The translations under genes were made by a program, and so were the position numbers. Of a stretch of DNA of 64,000 nucleotides, positions 56,897 to 64,000 are shown piece after piece. The stretch's first letter is position 1. Each line of letters starts with the position of its first letter. The notes under the pieces are model-generated. The model had not been told where the DNA came from. It saw nothing but the letters and a program-made list of their open reading frames with translations, and ran no database searches. The stretch is from Cenococcum geophilum 1.58 (lineage: Eukaryota; Ascomycota; Dothideomycetes; Gloniales; Gloniaceae), in the NCBI GenBank assembly GCA_001692895.1, contig KV748209.1, positions 1 to 64,000 of the forward strand, written 5' to 3'.

Positions 56897-57737
56897 ATTC
56901 TTAAAGTTCCCCTATCTCTTAGCGAAAAAAATAGTACTAACTATAATTGTATCTTTTAAAGATCCTAGAAGGTTAGAATTTACTACTACTACTAATACTA
57001 ATAATGTATAGCGCTTATATAAAGAGCTGACGGCAACAGCCCTTAGGCTGCTTAATGCAGTATATAGCCGCCTAGAGGAAAGCCGTAATACTATAACTAT
57101 AAAAAGAGAAACGGGAAATAAGTAGGAAAAAGAGTAATAGTATCTTTATTACAGCTATACAGTAGAGTAGAAAGGCGGAGGGTTACGTGACCTAAAAATT
57201 CCCACTTATTAATAGCCGACGCCGGAGTTAGGGTCTTATAGCACTCTTTTAGCCAACTTCAACTCGCCCCCTTTATTAAATTTATTATCAATCCTATATT
57301 CCTATAGGCGTAGCATTGATAGATAAAAGTACTATAGCTGCTAGCAGTACAAGGTGGTCGTACTATTAGAGAAACTTTAGCCCTTTCGAAAGCTCTATAA
57401 TAATTTCATTCTTAGCTAAGGAGCAAGATTCGAAAGAATGGTAATACTATTAGGGGGAAAAATAAGTTCCTACTCGTATTCTATTTAGGGCTCCCTAGAA
57501 GCCTAAGTAAAATTGCTATTACTTATTAACGTTTATACAAAGTTATACCTAAACTAATTAATTAATAGATAGTCTTCTCCTAAATAACCCCGCTTACGCT
57601 AAAAGATAGATTATAAGCGGCCTTAGGCTGCTCTCTTAGTAGCTAGGCTAAAGACTTATATTTAAAGGCTAGAAGGCCATCCTAGAAAGCTACCCGATCT
57701 TATATAGAATTTATTACCTTTACTATATCTAGGAACT
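56897..57737. other. RIP-degraded spacer
   Basis: Lies between the divergent aminotransferase and G-alpha-like genes. No coding content recognised. Confidence 0.4.
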
Positions 57738-59361
57738 ATAGACCCAATCTTAATTATTAGACTTGCTGGTTTAATTATTAGTATAGTTAATATAGTCACC
57801 AAATCTCTTAAAGCCTTAAATAAGTTACGTCTCCGCTGGTTAGAAGCTGACTTGATACTTATACTACTTATAACGCAACTCGGTACTTTAAAAGCTGCAC
57901 TTAACTAGATTATAGAATGGATAAATTCGAGTCTTACGGCAGACCCGCATTAGCACTATTAGCTTATTATTAACCTAGAAAGCGCTTTAAGTTATTATAA
58001 AACACTAATTACCTTAATGGATCGCTATATCTCGAAACTTAAGTGGAATAATTATATTGACCAGCCAATAAGTTTTAAGAGGAGAGTGAGAGTAGCTCTA
58101 AAAGATGGCGCTATTAAAGATTGTCTCAACCATCTGGGAAACCAGACGAATGCTCTTAATTTGCTGCTTACTGCTTTTAATTAATAAGATTACCTGATTT
58201 ATACGTTCATTAAACTCTACTTATCAGACGGGCAACAGTCGAAATTAGTCCGAGCAGAGAGCGTTACTAGAGAAGAAGAAAAGCCGTAAAATCTTTAAGC
58301 AGATTCGAGACGACTTATCCTCGCTAGCTATGCTCTACGACTCGGCCTCCTTTATTACCAGTCTTACTACTGTGACTGAAACTTCATCGAAGCTTTTATT
58401 GAAGTTTCGCTTCGACGGGGAGCTATTGCGGTCAAAAATCTATCAAGGTACAGTGCGGTCACTTCTTCGACGCGCCATACATGGATCAAATGGGCCTAAG
58501 GTTATATCGGAATCTGCCAAGTCATTTTCACAGCCGGATCGGCCAATTAGAGATACTTCAGTGGCCAGACTCAGTAAGATTGATGATTCAATCATCGAGG
58601 ACGAAATGGAATACGAAATGGAACCGTGGGGGGAAAACTTTCAGGGCTTAATAAAACAGCCAGGGGGGGATGGCCTGGATATCGGCGCGTCAGGGACGAC
58701 GGCCACCGCAGCTGAAAGCTCCTCGGGTCCGACGCTCATTAATCGGCTCTTGATAGCACGGATGGAAAAATTGTCGACTATAATTGTATGGAGTGGGACA
58801 CCCACTCCCAAACGGCTAATGGACAGGTTACAAAACTTTGCCTCTCACACGACCGGCGGGTTAAACTTGGCTACCCTGAACGATAGATTTTGTTTCTTGG
58901 AATGTCTGGAAGGCTCGAGAGCGCCCCCAATTTGGATGGCTCAACGTGATTGTATCCTTTTCCGGTCGACAGAGTTCAATGTTTCTCGCATACCAGACGA
59001 GGTGTCCTCTAATTTGAGGGGAATCACCGTAATCGTGTTTACCTATGATTTTAGCCTCTATAAATGGTCGGGGCTAGAAGAACCATTCATAGATACATTA
59101 CGTACTGAACTCGAGCGTTTTCGCAAAATCCGGGCATTGCAGCGCTTCTGCAAGATAGAAACATTCGTCTTTTTATTCATCGTTGATTTCTTTCCAGAAA
59201 AGATTATATGGAAGCCACTTGGGCAAAATCCTGATCTCGTTAGCGGCGGCAGCTGGGCTTTGGCAGCCTATTCAATCTTTGCAGAATTCCGGACATCAAA
59301 CCTCCCAAGAAACCAAACCCTTTCCTATTTAATTTCACCTTCCGACAGTTTCCTTCAGTGA
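57738..59361 (+). pseudogene. G-alpha-like (P-loop-less) fungal protein; 5' half RIP-damaged, 3' half intact
   Basis: Exon 1 (57738-58183) codes for a helical N-terminal domain starting [M]-D-P-I, with the ATG now ATA, then S-I-V-N-I-V-T-K-S-L-K-A-L-N-K-L. It continues to L-L-T-A-F-N. An inferred 55-bp intron (58184-58238) has a donor changed from GT to AT. Exon 2 (58239-59361) gives S-E-Q-R-A-L-L-E-K and Y-D-S-A-S-F-I-T, then a region collinear with heterotrimeric G-alpha subunits: S-K-I-Y-Q-G near the N-side and T-V-I-V-F-T-Y-D-F-S-L-Y. L-F-I-V-D-F-F-P-E-K-I (equivalent of L-F-L-N-K-x-D-L-F-x-E-K-I) and G-G-S-W-A-L-A-A-Y follow. No G-x-G-E-S-G-K P-loop is seen, so nucleotide binding is doubtful. 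The 343-codon frame from ATG 58330 is open and could still be expressed as a truncated protein. Such proteins are paired with NACHT-like N-domains in other fungi; function unknown. Confidence 0.6.
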
Positions 59362-59808
59362 AGCTGGATATAGCTCTAGATTAAAATGGGAACCTTTAGT
59401 GAAAAAGATGCATTAAGGCCTAATCTAAGAAAAGAGCGTGGGGGAAGGGATATAGGTTGAAGGCAAGGATAGGGCGACAGAGCAACAACTTCATTTTAAT
59501 TAGATATCTCCTCTTTCTGGCTTATTGTAAAAGACTAAGGCATCCAGAAGATGTACAGAAAGACAACTGATCTAACAGAAGAATTTGTTAGTGAAATGGT
59601 TGATTTTACCACTAAGACTGCTTTCACACTCGGATCTTGTTATGAGCGCCCAGAGCTTCACCGGCTCAAAATTCAACCCATTCAGTATTGTCGATGGGAT
59701 ACGAACTCTTATCGCATAAGTGATAGTAGAACAGATTGGTGAACCTATCTAGAATATACAAGCTCCATCTTCTCGCCCATGCGAGCCAGCCAGTCGTGAG
59801 AGACTTAT
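59362..59808. other. Convergent intergenic region
   Basis: It separates the plus-strand G-alpha-like gene from the minus-strand OSCP gene. A 63-codon ATG frame (59551-59742) shows no recognisable domain and is probably not a gene. Confidence 0.5.
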
Positions 59809-60736
59809 TTACAGAGTATCCTTGAGCAATTTGTTCATCTTTGCCATCTTAGATGACACACTAAGATCGATAGTTCGGTCACCGATCTCAACGACGAGAC
59901 CGCCTCGAATATCAGGGTTGACCTAATCACGTTTAGACTTTCAAATTTGATAGAAAGAGTTTGCGGAATGCATACCTTGGGAACAACCTTAAGCTTCTTG
60001 CCCTGTCCAACGTACTGAGACTTTGCAACTGCGCTCTCCAATCGACTTAGAGTCCTGTTATCAAGAGGCTGCACGACTAGTCAGCAAACTGCACAACCCG
60101 GACTCACCCCAAACCCCGACAAGAGCCAAAAACCTACCGCAGCACTCGTAACAACGAGCTCGACCTCGCCCCTAGCAGCGCTCATAAGGACGCCAAACTT
60201 CTCGCAAACAGACTCCAAAACACCCAACCGATTGTTGTCCGCCAGCGTCTTGAGGAGGTTCTTAACGACATCGCCCTTGTCTGTGGAGCCAACGTGCTTC
60301 TGCAGCTCGATAATGATCTGCTTCTTGTCCTCGGCCGACAGTGTCGGCGCCATCAACACGTCCTTTAGCTTCGCGTCCTTCTTGAACACGCTGAATAGGT
60401 TCTCCATCGCCCTAGCGGTAGGCTCGAGCGCGGCTGTCTTCGCAGCGGCCGTGTACTGTAGGTAGGAGAAGAAAGGACTGTTAGCTCGGTATGTTGCAAT
60501 TGCGTCTCGATGTAGGCCGGGGAATGCCAATTGCCATCTCCGTTTTCGAGATAGGGCCGGAAAATACGTACCAGGGCACTGGCATAAGTTCCGTCGATGC
60601 CGAACAGCGCAACAGGCGGTTTTGTTGAAGCCGACGACGCAGCTTGAGCGTAGCACCTGAAGGCGGCCCGGGGAGCGATTGGGGCGCGAGGAGCCGCTGA
60701 CCGCGCGGCCTGAGCGAATGCTCGACCTGAGAGCAT
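59809..60736 (-). CDS. ATP5: Mitochondrial ATP synthase OSCP subunit
   Basis: Four exons, all in phase 0: 60572-60736, 60138-60455, 59976-60068 and 59809-59922. They are joined across introns with GTACGT...CTACAG (116 bp), GTAGGT...TGCAG (69 bp) and GTATGC...ATTAG (53 bp). The product is 229 aa, the normal OSCP length. It has an Ala/Arg-rich mitochondrial presequence (M-L-S-G-R-A-F-A-Q-A-A-R-S), then P-V-A-L-F-G-I-D-G-T-Y-A-S-A-L and Y-T-A-A-A-K-T. The C-terminal V-N-P-D-I-R-G-G-L-V-V-E-I-G-D-R-T-I-D and V-S-S-K-M-A-K-M-N-K-L-L are the family signature. OSCP links F1 to the peripheral stalk of complex V in the inner membrane. The start ATG at 60736 gives the presequence; longer readings upstream lack one. 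Intact, with no RIP. Confidence 0.95.
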
Positions 60737-61184
60737 TGTTTGAAGGAGCGGAGAGGTGTTTTGAATGGGTTTAAAGGCGTGGTGGAGCTTGCGATTGCAG
60801 ATGCTTGTGGTGCTGATGAAGTTTGGAGGGCTCGGAGGGAAGCGATGACTAAGCCTGCCTTTCTTGGCTAACTTTCTTGACTTCTTCCTCTCGAATATAA
60901 CGAGTTTGCTTTTCGTGCAATTGCGAGTCATATCGTCCAATTATATTACTGTTATTTTTGGGCTTCTTGAGGCCTTACCTACAGATTCCGCTGAAAGCGA
61001 AGTCTGAACAGCTATCTACTCTATGCACAAAACCCTTCACCTTTTAGGCCGGCTGGGAGATGTTTTCATCCATGCAGATTTTTGAGCACATATTATCACC
61101 TTGCCGTATCCTGTCTCCATCATACCTGGACTATGTGACCTGTATATGCAGTGCAAATAGCTTCAAAAACCTTCCAACTAACAA
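60737..61184. promoter_or_regulatory. Upstream region of the OSCP gene / 3' flank of the next gene
   Basis: 448 bp, balanced composition. It should contain the OSCP promoter and 5' UTR. No further gene seen. Confidence 0.4.
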
Positions 61185-62802
61185 TTATTCCGTATCAGAA
61201 CTCTCATAACCGTCTTGCAAGTCGATGACGACAGCAGCACTCAATTCGGGAACACCTTCTTGCTTATCGGGTAGAGATAGAGGGTCATTGGGCCTATGCG
61301 GTTGTAACTGAACGCTGCTCTTGCTGTTCTCCGGTCCCGGTATCCGGCCAAAAACTCCTGACGAGTTAGCAGGAAGATGATCGTGTACTTCCTCTTCGGT
61401 GGGCAACACTCCAATTTCTCTTAGGCCACTCTCGAATCTCGCCTGAGCTTTTCTGTAGTCTGTAAGAAATGTATTGCTCAATATTTCAATGCGAGCAGTC
61501 TCCGTCTCGTTCAGAGGTGTGGGTCTACTGTATTGCGTTGTCCCTTGAACAAAGAACATACTATCAGCAAACTGCTGTTGCATCTGGTCAAGCTGGATTC
61601 GTGTAGGATTGAGTAGGCCACTTGGTCCTCCATATTTGATTGGAGATAGGGTTTTGGAACGTTCTGTTTTGGCTCTCGCTTTAACGTCTAGTGCCATTAG
61701 ATCTTCGGCGTTTTCTACGAACCGGAACGTGTACGGTTCATGGGGAATTGGCTATTGATTATTAAACGGTGATCAAATCAATGGAGTGAGAAAATGCTTA
61801 CGGTTTCTACGGGATATGTGATGGAATCAAAATTCGTGATATTTGCAAGATTGTCCCTTTGGAAGTTTGGTCTGTTTTTTCCGACTCGGTTCTGGGTAGA
61901 TTCACCAAGATTTCGGTTCACATTTCGCAAAAATCGGCCAGTGGCGAGTTCACCGGTTGGTTTCGGCGTCTCGTCTTTGGCTGAGGACGATCTCAACCTC
62001 TTGTGAAGAGTTTTTTTGTGCATAGAAGCTGTTTGGTTTCGGTTGGATCCGGTTGAAGCCAAGCGTTTCTTTGTGAGAATTGGGATTTCATCAGACGTAT
62101 CTGATCCATATTTTAAGTCTGAGAGCTCTCCAGAGAGGTAATCCACTGAACTATTGAGAATATTCGTCCATTCTGCGATCCGTATTGCCGCCGCTGACTT
62201 CGATGATCGCTTTAGATTTTCTGAGTTTTTTTTTGAGGCATGAGGAGGTGCTACCACTGGAGGTGTGGGGTATGAACTGGCACTCGTTTCAAAAACTTGC
62301 ATTGGCGCTTCTTTAGGCATTTTCAACTTCAGTATTGGTGTCGGGCGATCTTCATAAACTGACTCAACACCCCTAATTGAGCGATCTGATTCTTAGGATT
62401 TGACAATAGGTTGTATTTCTTGCCTATGCAGAATCTCTTTGAGAGCGTATGAGACATCAGACATCTGTATTTTTCGCTCTTGTAAATTCTGTCCTTTCTT
62501 GGCAGCGAGTCGAAATTTTCGAGCGTTTAACAAACGTTTCCTCAAGCTAGGGACTCTATTCTCATACTTGGCGAGCCCGGCAAGGTGTTGAGGAAAGTCA
62601 ACGCTCGGGTCGTCTTTAGGAGGTCGATACGAAGGAGGAAGCGCTTCACGAGGAGTAACGCTAAGCCGCTCTTCAATCAAGCCGCAGTATCTTTGAATGG
62701 ACTGGATTGTATGAGCACTTTTATAAGGCTGTTGGAAGAGAGCTCGTCAGTGAAGTTGAATTAGACGAAGGGGTAAAGTAAAGACACAAGGACTTTGGGC
62801 AT
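61185..62802 (-). CDS. Uncharacterised Ser/Lys-rich protein, multi-exon
   Basis: Proposed model: exon 62788-62802 (M-P-K-V-L); intron 62729-62787 (GTGTCT...CAACAG, CTGAC branch); a long exon region 62728-61802; intron 61752-61801 (GTAAGC...AATAG); last exon 61751-61185 ending S-S-D-T-E. The long exon region is one frame but holds TAA at 62393-62395. A 51-bp GC-AG intron (62373-62423: GCAAGA...ATTAG, CCTAAG branch) would remove it in frame and give 485 aa in total. Otherwise it is a nonsense change. The protein has a basic N-terminal segment (R-K-R-L-L-N-A-R-K-F-R-L-A-A-K-K) and then D-V-S-Y-A-L-K-E-I-L-H-R-Q. A long Ser/Lys-rich, probably disordered middle is followed by a conserved-looking F-R-F-V-E-N-A-E-D-L-M-A-L-D-V-K-A-R-A-K. 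Looks nuclear; I do not recognise the family. Confidence 0.6.
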
Positions 62803-63114
62803 CTTGCTTGCGAGCAAGCGGTGAAAGACGGTTGTTGTCCGTCGATTGCCTTCCCAATAAAGCAATGAGCGTTGCTATGGTACGGTATATCCGAGTTGTA
62901 ACTTAATGAGAGTCCGAAGATTTAAGATTTAAGATTTAAGAAGCGACGGTGGTCGGATTGTCAAGTCGAGAGTACCGCGAGGTTCAGAGGCGAGAAACAC
63001 GAATCTACTTAAACGTGGAAAAGGCTATGTATGTGCCTGACAAAATCACAAACCGACTAATCAACTCATCAAAAACTTGTTCTTTAATTAATGAAAATGG
63101 TTCTCTCGTTCTTG
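62803..63114. promoter_or_regulatory. Region between BTN1 and the uncharacterised gene
   Basis: 312 bp of balanced composition between two same-strand (minus) genes. It includes a small triplication of AAGATTTAAG-type sequence near 62917-62940. It presumably carries the promoter of the gene at 62802. Confidence 0.45.
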
Positions 63115-64000
63115 CTATAGTTTCTTGCAAAAGTCCCGACCATGGTTGACCTGCCAATTGCACAGCCATACCTCAAAGGCCATGCCCAAGAAGCCCGCCA
63201 GACAAATCCCCCCCGAGTCGCTAACACTTGTGGCTCCAAGGCTGAATTCTCGATCTACCTTCGGCACGTTATCTGTGATTTCCGCAAACGTGCTAACATA
63301 TACAAGCCCACCAAGCAACCCTTCCCAGAAAATGATCACGCAAACAATGTAGAAGTTTGGAATGAAATTGAACAGAGCATGCAACGTTAAGATCACTAGG
63401 TTCACTACTTGAAGTAGCGAAGGCAGATACAAGTGATGCACGCGGAAGAACGGCATTGATGATCGTGAAAGGAAAACTCCGACCTGATATACGGCGTTGT
63501 AAGTGGGGTAAAAGGACCTGTAATGCTGGAATGGGCTGGATGATATGGGGAAGAGAAGCGTGGGTGCAACGCCTTGATTTATTGTATACTCCGCAACATA
63601 AACGAGTAAAAGGGGGACAATGCTAGAAATTGTGTTAGCTATATGCATAAAAGACATGACGCCATTTATGAGTAGTCATTTCAATGTATTATCTTTTGAA
63701 TGATCGAGATGACTTACTATGGAAAGAAAAGTCCCCTTGAACGCGCTAGGTTAGTTTTCAAGCTCTTCCATGCGTCTTTGGCGGATGAACGCGAATGGCT
63801 CATGGAGGTAAAACTACGCCCTGAGGCAGAGTAAGTGGATGTGCTGAGAAGGCCTTCATTCTTCTCAGGCCGTGCGATAGCAACGTCATCGTCGTGAGGA
63901 ATTTCGTCGGGGGACTCATATTGCTCATCGTCATCTATACTTTCGTACCCTGCGAGTTTCCCTCCAAAGGCACTGAGAGGATTTCGAGGCAAAATGATGA
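63115..64000 (-). CDS. BTN1: Battenin/CLN3 homologue BTN1, C-terminal part (runs off the window)
   Basis: Exons run from the window edge to 63718 and from 63622 to 63115, with an intron at 63623-63717 (GTAAGT...TCTAG, 95 bp). Splicing rebuilds [17 protein letters not shown], and N-Q-G-V-A-P-T-L follows, the hallmark of CLN3/Btn1. After that come [27 protein letters not shown] and [17 protein letters not shown]. Finally the C-terminal [14 protein letters not shown]. The acidic/Ser-rich cytoplasmic loop ([11 protein letters not shown]) lies in the upstream exon. It is a polytopic vacuolar/endolysosomal membrane protein affecting vacuolar pH and amino-acid homeostasis (family knowledge). The frame stays open to position 64000, so the N-terminal half and true start are outside the window. 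Intact so far. Confidence 0.93.

Noticed and set aside
60365-60940. Longer N-terminal extension of the OSCP frame
   Set aside because: The extension is 5' UTR-like. The ATG at 60736 gives a typical presequence and normal length.
1-64000. tRNA, rRNA or CRISPR features
   Set aside because: No cloverleaf-like B-box/T-arm sequence, rRNA segment or regularly spaced identical repeat of CRISPR type was recognised; CRISPR is not expected in a fungal genome.

Overview
The window looks like a filamentous ascomycete (Pezizomycotina) chromosome segment with two compartments. Gene-bearing islands of balanced composition lie at about 12-19 kb, 33.2-36.4 kb and 58.3-64 kb. They hold short GT-AG introns with CTAAC/CTAAT-like branch sites, an NLR-type gene pair, and housekeeping genes such as the mitochondrial ATP synthase OSCP subunit and the battenin homologue BTN1. 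Between them is AT-rich, gene-poor DNA in which CA and TG are scarce, TA is abundant and CG survives. Reading frames there can be followed for hundreds of codons when TAA/TAG are read as former CAA/CAG (Gln) or TGG (Trp). That is the footprint of repeat-induced point mutation (RIP, C to T at CpA on either strand). Nearly every element and gene in the AT-rich part is RIP-killed but still recognisable.

Layout. 1-11.4 kb is a three-level nest: a non-LTR (LINE) reverse transcriptase split by a short LTR element (194-bp LTRs, target duplication CTAGG), itself split by a minus-strand Ty3/Gypsy chromovirus (187-bp LTRs, duplication CTAGA). 11.4-11.9 kb is a 12-bp-period minisatellite. 13.1-19.0 kb holds a stand-alone phosphorylase-fold (PNP_UDP) protein next to a NACHT-WD40 protein. 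The C-terminus of the first and the N-terminus of the second share a Gly/Asn-rich motif, as expected of an amyloid-signalling effector/receptor pair, and a 303-bp MITE lies between them. 19.2-23.2 kb has a piggyBac-like (DDE_Tnp_1_7) element directly followed by a Fot1/pogo element. 23.309-31.930 kb is the most novel object: an 8622-bp element with inverted ends, an 8-bp target duplication (GCTCTGCA), arrays of a short motif arranged symmetrically toward both ends, a DUF6589-like gene, a RecQ-like helicase gene and an unknown third gene. 31.9-33.1 kb is the minisatellite it landed in.

34.2-37.3 kb has an MFS transporter pseudogene and a RIP-killed DUF6593/Tubby-like gene. 38.0-47.9 kb is a hAT transposon whose transposase is split by a second, plus-strand copy of the same chromovirus (duplication CATTA). 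49.3-56.9 kb carries three RIP-killed single genes (a small secreted protein, a hormone-sensitive-lipase-type esterase and an acetylornithine aminotransferase) and degenerate repeats. RIP damage stops inside a G-alpha-like gene at about 58.2 kb. The window then ends in ordinary genes: OSCP (ATP5), an unrecognised nuclear-looking protein, and the 3' part of BTN1.

All family calls are made by eye from motifs. No database search was run, and RIP-damaged genes were read by tolerating Gln/Trp-type stops.
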